Assembly: GCA_031290575.1 (NCBI GenBank)
Contig: JAITNH010000006.1
Location: 124,001 to 188,000, forward strand
Source: Endomicrobium sp.
GTDB lineage: Bacteria; Elusimicrobiota; Endomicrobiia; Endomicrobiales; Endomicrobiaceae
DNA: 64,000 nt
Direction: 5' to 3'
In this document: one piece after another, positions 18,387 through 28,254 of the stretch
How positions within the stretch are numbered: the stretch's first letter is position 1
How the letters are laid out: each line of letters begins with the position of its first letter
Translations under genes and position numbers: made by a program
Notes under the pieces: model-generated
Databases searched by the model: none
Seen by the model: only the letters and a program-made list of their open reading frames with translations
What the model was told of the DNA's origin: nothing

Positions 18387-20996
18387 ATGAAATTTAAAAG
18401 GCTAATTAACGATATAATGAAAAAATGGATGAGATTTATTCTTTTGTTTTTAGGGTTTTTAATTTTTGTTGCAGCATTGTTACTTCTTCACAATCAGTTA
18501 AAAAATTTAAGTTATATTGATATTGTAAATGCACTAAAAGCTATTCCTACGTTTAGAATCTTAATAGCTTTATGTCTAGCTCTGTCGTATTATTTGATTC
18601 TGGGCGGATATGACATAATTGCATTTAATTATATAGGCTCAAGTATTTCAGCAAAACCTAAAGATATTTTGTTTACTTGTTTTATAAGTAATGTATTAGC
18701 AAACAATACAGGTTATTCAATGCTTTTTGGTGGCTCTATACGTTATAGACTTTATTCGGCTTATAATGTATCAATGATAGATGTTACAAAGGTTTTGCTT
18801 TTCTCGTCAGCCACAATCTGGCTTGGTCTTTTGGCTGTAGGTGGATTTGTTTTTACTGTTGAGCCTGTTATTCTTGATGGGATATTTAATTTAAACTTTT
18901 CTACAAGGCTAATAGGTTTGTGTTGTGTTAGCATTTTGATGTTATACTTTTTTTTGAGCATGTTACATTCAAAATCTATTAAAATGTTTAAGTGGACCAT
19001 AACGTTCCCAAATGTTAAAATAGTTTTTTCGCAAATTTTGCTTGCAACGTGTGATTGGATTATTGCATCACTTACTCTTTATATTCTTATGCCTGAAGGA
19101 TATATTTCTTATTTTGTTTTGCTTAAAGTTTTTCTTGTGACGCAGTTTGCAGTAATTATAAGTCAAGTCCCGGGTGGCATAGGTGTTCTCGAAACTTCAG
19201 TTGCTCTTTTGTTGCCAAATTCAGCTAGTAATCCTGGCATTATAGGAGCTCTCCTAGCTTATAGAGTGATATTTTATTTTTTTCCTCTTTTGATAGCACT
19301 TGTTCTTTTAGGGACTTTTGAGATTGTTATGTTCACGAATAAATTTAAAGAAAAAGCAAAAATTTTTGAAAAAAATGTTTCTTCTATCATGATTCGTATT
19401 GTATCCTTGTCTTCATTTCTTGCGGGTATGATTGCAGTTCTTTCAAGTTCTATACCGTTTGAGACGGATAATATGGTAGATTCGAAACTTGCTATAAATT
19501 TGTTGCCTTCTTGGTTTGTTGATTTATCACATTTTATGTTAAGTATTACATCAACAACCTTGCTTTTTATTTCAAGGGCGATACAATTGAGAATTAAAAA
19601 TGCGTGGAACATAACATTTGCTTTGATAAGCTTTGCGATTGTTCTTATAATGATTGTAGGGGAGTTTTCCCTAGTGGTTTATTATTTTATAATTGTGTTA
19701 ATTGTGCTCTTAAGTTCAAGAAAGTATTTTTATAGGAATATATCTGTATTGAACACAACTTTTAGTGTTTGGTGGTTTAGTATTGTTGGAGCCGTTTTTG
19801 TTCTTTCAATTTGGATAGGTTTCTTTGTAAACGTACAAAATATTTGTTCTTTGATACATTTGAATACATTTTTTAACAATATTTTTATGACCGGTGATAC
19901 CGCAAGATTTTTGAGAGCTGTATTGGGCATGCTAATTGTGATTATTATAGTTGTTTTGGAACAGATATTTAAAATCTTTCTTAAAAATCGTGTTTTATTT
20001 ACTAAAGAAGATATAAAAAATATAGTTTATTCTTCAGATTATGTTTATGCTTTTAATGCTCTTGCGCCTGATAAAAACTATATAGTGAATGATGAAAAAG
20101 ATGCATTTATTATGTATGCAAAATCAGGAGACAGCTGGATTGTCCTAGGAGATCCTGTTGGTAATTACGCACATAAAAATGAACTTTTGTGGAAATTTAA
20201 AGAAAGTACAGATAGTGTTTCTGTAAAACCAGCATTTATAGGTATAGATCATAAATATATAAAGCTTTATGATGATATAGGACTTGATATTTTCAATATA
20301 GGGCAAGAAGCAAAAATTCAGTTAAGAATTTTTGATAAAGAGAATGAGCGTTTTAAATGTTTCAGAAATATGGAAAAAGAAATAGAAACAATTGGATTTC
20401 AATATAAAATATTACAATCTGAACAATTTGAAAAATATAGAGAAATTTTTATAAAAATAAATAAAAAATGGGAGAGTGATACAAATTATATTGAAAGAAA
20501 TTTTATACCTGGAAAATATGATGATTCTTACATGAAGGATATGGATTTTGGCGTTTTAGAAAAAAACAGTGAGGTTTGTGCTTTTTCTATAATAGCAAAA
20601 ACAAAAAATCAACATGAAATGTCATCAAACATTATAAGATATTTAGAATGTGATAAGGATATTTTTTCTTATATAATATTTAAAAATATCTTGTGGGCCA
20701 AGAAAAATAAATATAAGTGGTTTGATTTAGGTTTTGCTTATTTTCCGGATATGGATAATAGCGGTGAAGTTGTGAAATATTTTGCAAAAATGTTTATGTT
20801 TGCTGAACATTTTAATTATGATCTTATAGCTTTAAAGAAGTTTAAAGATAAATTTTCTCCGGTATGGCATAATAAGTATATAGCAATACATCCAGATAAA
20901 TACATTGGTGCATTCATCAGGAATTTTACTACACTTATTTCAGCATCACAAGTTACACAGGGTAAATTTTTTCTGAAAAGATTTTTTAAAAAATGA
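18387..20996 (+). CDS. mprF: Phosphatidylglycerol lysyltransferase-type MprF
   Basis: This 869-residue protein has the two-part MprF layout. The N-terminal half, to about residue 540, has many membrane segments including the flippase-like core with NVLANNTGYSMLFGGSIRYRLY and SQVPGGIGVLETSVALLLP. The C-terminal cytosolic domain (about 545-860, DUF2156) has the GDPVGN and FDLGFAYFPDM-type motifs of the aminoacyl-tRNA-dependent transferase. MprF adds lysine or alanine from aminoacyl-tRNA to phosphatidylglycerol and flips the product, lowering surface charge. The amino acid used cannot be told from sequence. Its stop overlaps tilS by four bases. Confidence 0.93.
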   Translation: MKFKRLINDIMKKWMRFILLFLGFLIFVAALLLLHNQLKNLSYIDIVNALKAIPTFRILIALCLALSYYLILGGYDIIAFNYIGSSISAKPKDILFTCFISNVLANNTGYSMLFGGSIRYRLYSAYNVSMIDVTKVLLFSSATIWLGLLAVGGFVFTVEPVILDGIFNLNFSTRLIGLCCVSILMLYFFLSMLHSKSIKMFKWTITFPNVKIVFSQILLATCDWIIASLTLYILMPEGYISYFVLLKVFLVTQFAVIISQVPGGIGVLETSVALLLPNSASNPGIIGALLAYRVIFYFFPLLIALVLLGTFEIVMFTNKFKEKAKIFEKNVSSIMIRIVSLSSFLAGMIAVLSSSIPFETDNMVDSKLAINLLPSWFVDLSHFMLSITSTTLLFISRAIQLRIKNAWNITFALISFAIVLIMIVGEFSLVVYYFIIVLIVLLSSRKYFYRNISVLNTTFSVWWFSIVGAVFVLSIWIGFFVNVQNICSLIHLNTFFNNIFMTGDTARFLRAVLGMLIVIIIVVLEQIFKIFLKNRVLFTKEDIKNIVYSSDYVYAFNALAPDKNYIVNDEKDAFIMYAKSGDSWIVLGDPVGNYAHKNELLWKFKESTDSVSVKPAFIGIDHKYIKLYDDIGLDIFNIGQEAKIQLRIFDKENERFKCFRNMEKEIETIGFQYKILQSEQFEKYREIFIKINKKWESDTNYIERNFIPGKYDDSYMKDMDFGVLEKNSEVCAFSIIAKTKNQHEMSSNIIRYLECDKDIFSYIIFKNILWAKKNKYKWFDLGFAYFPDMDNSGEVVKYFAKMFMFAEHFNYDLIALKKFKDKFSPVWHNKYIAIHPDKYIGAFIRNFTTLISASQVTQGKFFLKRFFKK

Positions 20997-21958
20997 ATGC
21001 ATGGGATATTTTTTATCACAATATTTCTTGCAATAATTTTGTAAAATCAAACAGTAGAATTGTTTTGGCTGTGTCTGGTGGTATGGATTCTATTTGTATG
21101 CTACATCTGTTTTGGCGTTTGCTCAAAAAAATAAATATCGAACTTTTGACAGTAAATTTTAATCATAATTTAAGAGAAGAATCTGCAAAAGAAGCAAAAA
21201 TTGTTAAGGAGTTGTCAAACAAGCTTGGTATAGATTGTCTTCTTGAGTCTATTGATGTAAAGTTTTACGCTAAGCAGAAATCTGTTTCGCTTGAAACAGC
21301 TGGCCGGGATTTGAGATATTTGACTCTTGAAAAAATAGCAAAGAAATACAAATTTGATAAGATTGCTACAGCACACAACGCGAATGACAATGCTGAAACG
21401 ATATTTATGTGGCTTTTGAGAGGTACCGGAAACTTTGTGGGAATACCTCAAAAAAGGAAAATATGTAAAAACCTTACCGTTATTCGTCCGTTACTGCCTG
21501 TGAAAAGAAAGCTCATTGAAGAATATATTAAAATACATAAACTCTTGTTTTGTAGTGATAGGTCTAATTTTACTGCAGTATATACACGAAATAAAATAAG
21601 ACTTTTTCTTATACCTTTTTGTGAAAAAATTAACCCTATGACAGTAGAACATATTTTTGCTTTAAGTTGTATACAGGCGAGAGAAAATGCATATTTAGAT
21701 AAAATTTCAAATAAAATATTAAAGAAATGTGTGATATTTATGAAGAATCAAATTTTGCTTGATTTAACAGTGTTTTTACGGTATAATGAAGCGCTTAGGT
21801 TTAGGATTTTAAAAAATATATTGCCGCAGAAAAAATATAATCCATGTATTAATTTAATAATGCACAAAATTTTATTGTCAGATAGTTCTGTTTATAAGTT
21901 ATCTGAAAATTGGGTTTTTAAAATAAAATCTGACAAAGGCGTATTTTGTAAGAGATGA
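20993..21958 (+). CDS. tilS: tRNA(Ile)-lysidine synthase
   Basis: TilS converts cytidine 34 of the CAU-anticodon isoleucine tRNA to lysidine, which switches its charging and decoding from methionine to isoleucine and is normally essential. The 321-residue protein has the PP-loop ATP-binding motif SGGMDS near residue 28, the FNHNLREES segment, GRDLRY and ATAHNANDNAETIFMWLLRGTG. The C-terminal substrate domains found in longer TilS proteins are short. It overlaps mprF by four bases and is followed by a decayed hpt and ftsH, the classic tilS-hpt-ftsH order. Confidence 0.95.
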   Translation: MNAWDIFYHNISCNNFVKSNSRIVLAVSGGMDSICMLHLFWRLLKKINIELLTVNFNHNLREESAKEAKIVKELSNKLGIDCLLESIDVKFYAKQKSVSLETAGRDLRYLTLEKIAKKYKFDKIATAHNANDNAETIFMWLLRGTGNFVGIPQKRKICKNLTVIRPLLPVKRKLIEEYIKIHKLLFCSDRSNFTAVYTRNKIRLFLIPFCEKINPMTVEHIFALSCIQARENAYLDKISNKILKKCVIFMKNQILLDLTVFLRYNEALRFRILKNILPQKKYNPCINLIMHKILLSDSSVYKLSENWVFKIKSDKGVFCKR

Positions 21959-21961
21959 AAG

Positions 21962-22290
21962 TATAAAGAAGCCTGTTGATGTGTTTTCTGAAAAAGAAAT
22001 GTAGATACAAGGGTTTCTGGGGTTGTGTCTAAAATATTTGAAGATTTTAAAGATACTTTATGTTTCTTTTGCATGCATTATTCGTAAATTAGATATCCAA
22101 TACAGGGTAGATTTTATATCGGTTAGCTCTTAATTTAAGAGTAATCCAAAAAAAGGAAACTAAAGCTTATTTCATAATTAAAGGAAATATGGTAATAAAC
22201 ACATATTGTTGAAAAGAAGGTATTTTTGACATCGAAATAACTTTAGATTTTCTCAAGAAAAAGTGCATTAAAAAACTTAAAAATAGGAAA
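21962..22290 (+). pseudogene. hpt: Decayed hpt (hypoxanthine phosphoribosyltransferase)
   Basis: This gap has stop codons in all frames but keeps HPRT-like pieces in the correct order. TRVSGVVSKIFEDFKDTL (about 22003-22062) resembles the N-terminal helix. RKLDIQYRVDFISVSS (22083-22130) matches the conserved VDFxxVSSYG strand and ends in TAA at 22131. DIEITLDFLKK (22228-22260) resembles EDIIDTGLTLxxLxK, the PRPP loop, with the catalytic part damaged. The remains total about 330 bases against about 530 for an intact gene. Position between tilS and ftsH is the classical hpt position. Loss would remove this route of hypoxanthine/guanine salvage unless another copy exists. Confidence 0.78.
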
Positions 22291-22308
22291 ACTAAAGGAG
22301 TTTGTTAA

Positions 22309-24195
22309 ATGAAAAAGAAAAGTCCATGGTTCATATTTTTTTGGATAACCCTTTTTATTATTATATTTATGCTTATGAATTCTGCAAGGCATAAGAGCCA
22401 GGAAACAAAACTTGAGTATTCTCGATTTAAACACTATATAAATGTTGGTAATGTATCGAAAGTTTTAGTAGCACCAGATTTTATCAGAGGGCAATTCAGA
22501 GATACAGATGGAGTTTGGAAAAAGTTTAAAACTATTCCTATGGATGATCCTGCTCTTGTAAAGGATATGGAAAATGCTAAAACTATCGAATTTTCTGCTA
22601 CAGAAAAAAATGGATGGATTGGACCTCTGTTTTTAAGCTGGGGTCCTATAATTCTTCTGTTGGTTTTGTTTTGGTTTTGGATGATGCGTGGTATGGTAGG
22701 AGGAAGTAAGCAGGCCATATCTTTTGGTAAAACAAAAGCAAAGCTCGCTACAATAGGCAACAACGGTAGTATAAAAAAAATAACTTTTAAAGATGTTGCA
22801 GGGTGTGATGAAGCAAAAGAAGAGCTTCAAGAAATAATAGAGTTTTTAAAAGATCCAGCAAAGTTTCAGAAACTTGGAGGTAAAATTCCAAAGGGTGTTT
22901 TACTTTTCGGTTCTCCTGGAACTGGAAAAACTTTACTTGCAAAAGCCGTAGCAGGTGAAGCAAGCGTCCCATTTTTTTCTTCAAGTGGTTCGGAGTTTGT
23001 TGAAATGTTTGTCGGTGTTGGTGCATCCAGGGTGAGGGATTTATTTGATCAAGGTAAAAAGTCATCTCCATGTTTATTATTTATAGATGAAATTGATGCT
23101 GTAGGTAGACATAGATTTGCAGGTATAGGTGGTGGACATGATGAAAGAGAGCAAACATTAAATCAATTGCTTGTTGAAATGGATGGTTTTGATACTAAAG
23201 AAGGTGTTATTCTAATTGCTGCTACTAACAGGCCCGATGTATTAGATCCTGCTCTTTTAAGACCTGGCAGATTTGATAGACAGATTATTGTGCCAAACCC
23301 TGATTTGAAAGATAGAGAAGAAATACTTGGGGTGCATTCAAAGGGAATAAAACTTGATGTTGATGTAGATTTAAATGTTATTGCAAGAAGAACTCCTGGT
23401 TTTGTTGGTGCGGATCTTGCAAATCTTGTAAACGAAGCTGCTTTATTAGCTGCAAGGTATAATCAAAAAACTGTTAATATGAAAAATATGGAAGAAGCAA
23501 TAGACAGAATTATTGCAGGTCCACAAAAGAAATCTCGATTGATGTCTGAAAAAGAAAAAAAAGTTATTGCTTATCATGAAGCAGGTCATACTCTTGTGGC
23601 AAAACTATTGCCCACGGCAGATCCTGTTCATAAGGTTTCTATAGTGCCACGTGGCCCTGCTTTGGGGTATACGTTGCAGCTTCCAAAGGAAGATAAATAT
23701 TTAACTTCAAAGACGGAACTTTTAGACAAACTTTCAATATTATTTGGAGGGCGTGTTGCCGAAGAACTTGTATTTTCTGAAATTACAACAGGTGCTCAAA
23801 ATGATATATCTAAAGCTACAGAAATTGCGATGAGAATGGTTACTGAGTTTGGTATGAGTGATAAGATAGGCCCTATGGCCTTACAAAGACCAAATGAAGA
23901 AGTTTTTTTGGGAAGAGATATTTCCAAGGCCACAAGACATTCTGGCAAGACATCTGAAATTATAGATGAGGAAATTAAGAGTATTATAGAAAAAGCAAAA
24001 GCAAAAGCTTATAAACTTCTTAAAGATAATATGTTTATTCTAAATAAAATTGTTAATTATCTTTTGGATAGAGAAAATTTAAGTGGTGAAGATATAAATA
24101 AAATTATAAAAGGAGAAGAGTTGATACCATTATCTAAAAACACTTTTATCAATTCAGTAAATAAACAAGAAAGTACCGTTATAAAAAAAGCATAA
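22309..24195 (+). CDS. ftsH: ATP-dependent zinc metalloprotease FtsH
   Basis: FtsH is a membrane-anchored AAA+ protease that degrades misfolded membrane proteins and short-lived regulators. The 628-residue protein has an N-terminal membrane segment (about residues 7-24), a small periplasmic domain, a second membrane segment (about 107-124), the AAA module with Walker A GSPGTGKT near residue 203, Walker B LLFIDEID and the second region of homology [20 protein letters not shown], and the zinc site HEAGH near residue 425. AAAGGAG lies eight bases before the ATG. folE follows after 15 bases. Confidence 0.98.
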   Translation: MKKKSPWFIFFWITLFIIIFMLMNSARHKSQETKLEYSRFKHYINVGNVSKVLVAPDFIRGQFRDTDGVWKKFKTIPMDDPALVKDMENAKTIEFSATEKNGWIGPLFLSWGPIILLLVLFWFWMMRGMVGGSKQAISFGKTKAKLATIGNNGSIKKITFKDVAGCDEAKEELQEIIEFLKDPAKFQKLGGKIPKGVLLFGSPGTGKTLLAKAVAGEASVPFFSSSGSEFVEMFVGVGASRVRDLFDQGKKSSPCLLFIDEIDAVGRHRFAGIGGGHDEREQTLNQLLVEMDGFDTKEGVILIAATNRPDVLDPALLRPGRFDRQIIVPNPDLKDREEILGVHSKGIKLDVDVDLNVIARRTPGFVGADLANLVNEAALLAARYNQKTVNMKNMEEAIDRIIAGPQKKSRLMSEKEKKVIAYHEAGHTLVAKLLPTADPVHKVSIVPRGPALGYTLQLPKEDKYLTSKTELLDKLSILFGGRVAEELVFSEITTGAQNDISKATEIAMRMVTEFGMSDKIGPMALQRPNEEVFLGRDISKATRHSGKTSEIIDEEIKSIIEKAKAKAYKLLKDNMFILNKIVNYLLDRENLSGEDINKIIKGEELIPLSKNTFINSVNKQESTVIKKA

Positions 24196-24210
24196 AGAAT
24201 GAAATCGTAA

Positions 24211-24804
24211 GTGAAAAAGCATAAGGTGAAAACATTTAAATTTGATAAAAAAAAAGCAAGACATGCTATAAAGCTTTTACTTGAATCTTTTGGTGAAGAC
24301 ACAAATAGAGGTGATATTCGCTATACACCAGAAAGGGTAGCAGATTTTTATGAAAAAGCTTTGCTAGGTAACATGGCGGATCCATTTAAACTTATAAAAG
24401 TGCATTATATAATTGAAAGCCATGAAGAAATAATTTTGCTTAAAGATATTTTTTTTTACTCATTGTGTGAGCATCATCTGCTTCCTTTTTTTGGCAATGT
24501 GCATCTTGCATATATTCCTCAAAAAAATAAAATAATAGGTGTATCAAAACTTGTAAGCCTTGTTGAAGTTTTTTCGAACAGATTGCAACTTCAGGAAAAG
24601 TTAACAAAGCAAATTGCAGACACGATAATGCAATCTTTTTTAGAGCCATGTGGTGTTATGGTTGTAATTGAAGCTGAACATTTATGCATGACGATGCGTG
24701 GTGTTAAAAAACCTGGCTCGAAAATGATCACTTCGGTTATGAGAGGTGTTTTTTTAAAAGATGTTAGAACTAGAGCGGAAGCAATGTCATTGTTAAAAAA
24801 ATAG
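24211..24804 (+). CDS. folE: GTP cyclohydrolase I
   Basis: FolE converts GTP to 7,8-dihydroneopterin triphosphate, the entry to folate synthesis. The 197-residue protein begins at a GTG. It has RYTPERVADFYEKAL, the zinc and catalytic motif LCEHHLLPFFG near residue 90, IGVSKLVSLVEVFSNRLQLQE and the second zinc cysteine with MTMRGVKKPGS, all intact. It is followed by folP after 24 bases, so this is a small folate operon behind ftsH. FolB (dihydroneopterin aldolase) is not seen in the window. Confidence 0.97.
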   Translation: MKKHKVKTFKFDKKKARHAIKLLLESFGEDTNRGDIRYTPERVADFYEKALLGNMADPFKLIKVHYIIESHEEIILLKDIFFYSLCEHHLLPFFGNVHLAYIPQKNKIIGVSKLVSLVEVFSNRLQLQEKLTKQIADTIMQSFLEPCGVMVVIEAEHLCMTMRGVKKPGSKMITSVMRGVFLKDVRTRAEAMSLLKK

Positions 24805-24828
24805 AAACTTTATAAAAGAGATTGTATT

Positions 24829-25995
24829 ATGATAGTAAGAACAGCAACTATAAATAACTTTAATGATGCTTTAAAGCTTGTAAAAAACACAGGCTGTAGT
24901 GTTGTTGCTTGTGATCGACTTGCCAAGAAGGGTGTCCTAAACTCTATAATTATTGAAGATATAGATAATAGAGCTGCGAATATTTTAAAACAGGAAGCTA
25001 TTTCCATAGGTGCCGATGTTGCTGTAAGTGAGTTTATTAGCAGATTTAAGCAAGGATTTTCTAATGTGGTTTTATTTGCTAACAGAATTCAAATTGAAAA
25101 ATTAATCAATAAACTTTACTTGCAATTTTTTGGTTTAAAAGAAGTTGCCTTGAAATTAGATGATATAGTGAATAAAAAGAAAATTTTTAAATATAAAGAA
25201 AAAACATTGGATTTATCGAAGCCTGTTGTTATGGGTATTATCAATATGGATCCGGATTCTTTTTCTGGAGATGGTTTTACAGATCCAGATGCAGCACTGC
25301 GGAAAGCTGTGGAATTTCAAAACTTTGGAGCTAGAATGATAGATATAGGTGCTGAATCCTCTCGGCCAGGTGTAAATCTTATTGATGCAAAAACGGAAAT
25401 AAAAAGACTCGTTCCGGCTCTTAAAAAAATAAGAAAAGCTGTTAGTATTCCAATTTCGATAGATACTTATAAGTATGAAACTTCAAGAGTAGTACTTTCT
25501 GAAGGTGCAGATATAATAAATGATATTTTTGCTTTAAGAAAAGGAAAAGAAAACCTTGCAAAGCTTGTTGCAGATACAAATTCCGGTATAATACTTATGC
25601 ATATGAAAGGATTTCCTAAAAATATGCAGGTAAATCCTGAGTATAAAAATTGCACTTCGGAAGTATATAGATTTCTTGTTCAGAGAAAAGAATATGCAAT
25701 GAGTTTTGGTGTACAAGAGGAGCATATTGCTGTTGATCCTGGGCCTGGTTTTGGAAAAACTATAAGGCATAATATTGAATTAATAAAAAATATCAATGTT
25801 TTTTCAACACTAGGCGTAGTTGTTGGCGCAGTATCCAGAAAAAGATTTGTGAGACATCTTGTTGGTAAAAATAAAACTTCTTTTGTTGCTATAAATTTTC
25901 TTACTGCATTCTGTGGTGCAGATATCATTAGAGTACATGATGTAAAGGAGACGGTAAATATTTTAAAAATAATTGATGTTTTTCGAGGGATATAA
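24829..25995 (+). CDS. folP: Dihydropteroate synthase with an extra N-terminal domain
   Basis: FolP joins para-aminobenzoate to dihydropterin pyrophosphate, the step blocked by sulfonamides. The catalytic TIM-barrel occupies about residues 128-388: MGIINMDPDSFSGDGF (family MGxxNxTPDSFSDGG), IDIGAESSRPG, ILMHMKGFPKNMQ and DPGPGFGKT. The protein is about 110-120 residues longer than classical FolP; the added N-terminal region (residues 1 to about 120) is soluble alpha/beta sequence with no motif I know. Similar long forms occur in some other phyla. It follows folE closely and uses the product of folK at 6.8 kb. Confidence 0.95.
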   Translation: MIVRTATINNFNDALKLVKNTGCSVVACDRLAKKGVLNSIIIEDIDNRAANILKQEAISIGADVAVSEFISRFKQGFSNVVLFANRIQIEKLINKLYLQFFGLKEVALKLDDIVNKKKIFKYKEKTLDLSKPVVMGIINMDPDSFSGDGFTDPDAALRKAVEFQNFGARMIDIGAESSRPGVNLIDAKTEIKRLVPALKKIRKAVSIPISIDTYKYETSRVVLSEGADIINDIFALRKGKENLAKLVADTNSGIILMHMKGFPKNMQVNPEYKNCTSEVYRFLVQRKEYAMSFGVQEEHIAVDPGPGFGKTIRHNIELIKNINVFSTLGVVVGAVSRKRFVRHLVGKNKTSFVAINFLTAFCGADIIRVHDVKETVNILKIIDVFRGI

Positions 25996-26082
25996 GAAGA
26001 TTTAACGTTTCTGTGGTGGTGGATTTGTAGTTATACAGAATGAAATAGATTTAAAAAAAATATTACGGAGGATATATGTAAA

Positions 26083-27441
26083 ATGAAATTGTTTGGAACT
26101 GATGGGATAAGAGGTGATTCTTCTGCATTCCCATTTGATAATTTAACGCTTAAAATTATTGGAAGAGCTATAGCTAGAACTTTATGTGATAAAAAAAATA
26201 TTCTTATTATCCGTGATACGAGAGAATCTGGGAAAAGGATAGAGAAAGAATTAGCTAAAGGAGTTATTATGGGTGGTGCATTCCCTGTTTTTGGCGGTGT
26301 TATGCCAACACCCTCGGCTTCTTTACTTATGCGTAATGGTAAATATTCTGCAGCAATAGTTATATCTGCAAGCCATAATCCATACATGGATAATGGTATT
26401 AAGATTTTTAATTCAAAAGGATTTAAACTTGCAAACTCAATAGAGGCCAAGATTGAAAATAAAATAAACAAATATTTTTCTTTAAAAGCTGTTGTTTCAA
26501 ATAAAGAAATATCTACTAAGAAGAATTCTAAACTTTTAAAATTTTATGAAAATTTTATTATAGATAATTTTATAGGCAGAAATCTTAAAGGTGCAAAAAT
26601 AGTTGTGGATTGTGCTAACGGGGCATCTTATAAATCAGCCCCATATGTTTTAAAAAAGATTGGAGCAACAGTTATAGCATTAAACATTAAGCCCAATGGT
26701 AGAAATATAAATTTGAATTGTGGTGCTTTGCATCCTGAATATGCCACAGAAACAGTAAGAAAATATAAAGCTTTTTGTGGATTTGCTTTTGATGGTGACG
26801 CTGATAGATTAATATGTATAGATGAAAAAGGTATTGTAAGAGATGGTGATTTTTTTCTTGCTTCAATGGCATGTTGGTTAAAAAGTAAAAAGAAACTTAA
26901 TAATAATATACTTGTATCAACAGTAATGGCTAATGCGGGGCTTATGAATGCTATGAGAAAAAAAAAGATAACAGTAGTGATATCTGCAAAAATAGGCGAT
27001 AGATATGTAATTGCAAATATGAAAAAACACAAAGCTTCATTTGGTGGTGAGCAATCAGGACATTTTATATTTAAGGATATACTGACTACCGGTGATGGAA
27101 TATTAAGTGCAGTTATGCTTCTTTCGGCACTGAATGAAACAAATAAAACAATGTCGGAGTTTATGAATGTAATTGAAAAGTTTCCGCAAGTGATAATAAA
27201 TAAAAAAGTTTCTGAAAAGATTCCTATTAAAAAGCTTTCAAAATCTTATAGACTTATTAAAACTTATGAAAAATTGTTAAGCGGTGTTGGTCGTATATTT
27301 GTAAGATATTCAGGCACGGAAAATATTTTAAGAATCATGGTTGAAGGTGAAAGTATGGGAGAGATTAATACAGTAGCTAAAAATATAGCAAATAGTATTG
27401 AAAAAGATATAAAGTTTTTAAATATTGCACCATACATATAG
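26083..27441 (+). CDS. glmM: Phosphoglucosamine mutase
   Basis: GlmM interconverts glucosamine 6-phosphate and glucosamine 1-phosphate on the path to UDP-GlcNAc. The 452-residue protein begins with FGTDGIRGDSS, has the phosphoserine loop ISASHNPYMDNG near residue 98, the magnesium site AFDGDADR near residue 240, the sugar-binding GGEQSGH near residue 322, and the phosphate-binding loop RYSGTENILRIMVEGE near the C-terminus. GGAGG at 26066 precedes the ATG at slightly long spacing. glmS, the preceding enzyme in the pathway, is two genes downstream. Confidence 0.97.
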   Translation: MKLFGTDGIRGDSSAFPFDNLTLKIIGRAIARTLCDKKNILIIRDTRESGKRIEKELAKGVIMGGAFPVFGGVMPTPSASLLMRNGKYSAAIVISASHNPYMDNGIKIFNSKGFKLANSIEAKIENKINKYFSLKAVVSNKEISTKKNSKLLKFYENFIIDNFIGRNLKGAKIVVDCANGASYKSAPYVLKKIGATVIALNIKPNGRNINLNCGALHPEYATETVRKYKAFCGFAFDGDADRLICIDEKGIVRDGDFFLASMACWLKSKKKLNNNILVSTVMANAGLMNAMRKKKITVVISAKIGDRYVIANMKKHKASFGGEQSGHFIFKDILTTGDGILSAVMLLSALNETNKTMSEFMNVIEKFPQVIINKKVSEKIPIKKLSKSYRLIKTYEKLLSGVGRIFVRYSGTENILRIMVEGESMGEINTVAKNIANSIEKDIKFLNIAPYI

Positions 27442-27508
27442 TGTTCAAAGCTTTAATATAAAATAATGATTGAAGATAATAAAAAGAGTATATAGGATAA
27501 TTAATAGA

Positions 27509-28246
27509 ATGATAAAACTTGGTGTGAATATTGATCATATAGCAACAATAAGAGAGGCAAGAAAAGAAAAATGCCCATCAATAATTAATGCAGCTGAAAT
27601 ATGTGAAAAGGCTGGTGCAGATAGCATAACGGTACATTTACGAGAAGACAGAAGGCATATTCAGGATTCAGATGTTTATTGTTTGAGAAAATCTATTAAG
27701 ACTAAACTAAATCTTGAAATGGCCATAAATGAAGAAATAATTGAAATTGCTACGAATGTGAAGCCTAATTTTGTATGTTTGGTTCCAGAAAAAAGGCAAG
27801 AACTTACTACTGAAGGTGGTCTTGATGTTAAAGGTAATGTTAAAAATTTTGAAAGTGTTGTTGCGAGACTCAAAAGAGTCGGAATTGTTGTTAGTATGTT
27901 CATTGATCCTGATATAAATCAAGTGTTAGCATGTAGTGATATAGATGCTGATGCAGTAGAGTTGCATACTGGGAAATATGCAAGTTTTTTTAAAGAAAAT
28001 CATGAAAGTTCTTATGAATTTGAAGTGGAAATGTTGAAAATTATTGAGGCATCGCATGAAGCGATTAATCGAGGCTTGTTGTTAAATGCTGGACATGGTT
28101 TAGACTATGGTAATTTAAAACGAATTAGTAAGGTTCCAGGTATGAATGAATTTAATATAGGATTTTCAATTGTTGCCATGGCAGTATTTACTGGATTAGA
28201 AATAGCTGTTAGAGATATGAAAAACTTATTAATAGGTAAGGATTGA
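27509..28246 (+). CDS. pdxJ: Pyridoxine 5'-phosphate synthase
   Basis: PdxJ condenses deoxyxylulose 5-phosphate with the PdxA product to give pyridoxine 5'-phosphate in the DXP-dependent vitamin B6 route. The 245-residue protein starts LGVNIDHIATIREARK and has the SITVHLREDRRHIQD loop near residue 43, LVPEKRQELTTEGGLD near residue 90, VELHTGKYA and the LNAGHGLDYGN phosphate-binding segment. The ATG at 27509 after AGGA is preferred over a TTG at 27470, because the family begins a few residues before GVNIDH. The stop codon lies just before the glmS start. Confidence 0.97.
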   Translation: MIKLGVNIDHIATIREARKEKCPSIINAAEICEKAGADSITVHLREDRRHIQDSDVYCLRKSIKTKLNLEMAINEEIIEIATNVKPNFVCLVPEKRQELTTEGGLDVKGNVKNFESVVARLKRVGIVVSMFIDPDINQVLACSDIDADAVELHTGKYASFFKENHESSYEFEVEMLKIIEASHEAINRGLLLNAGHGLDYGNLKRISKVPGMNEFNIGFSIVAMAVFTGLEIAVRDMKNLLIGKD

Positions 28247-28254
28247 GGGCGTCT

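Noticed and set aside
28200-28254. glmS ribozyme before glmS
   Set aside because: pdxJ coding sequence runs almost to the glmS start, leaving no room for the ribozyme core.
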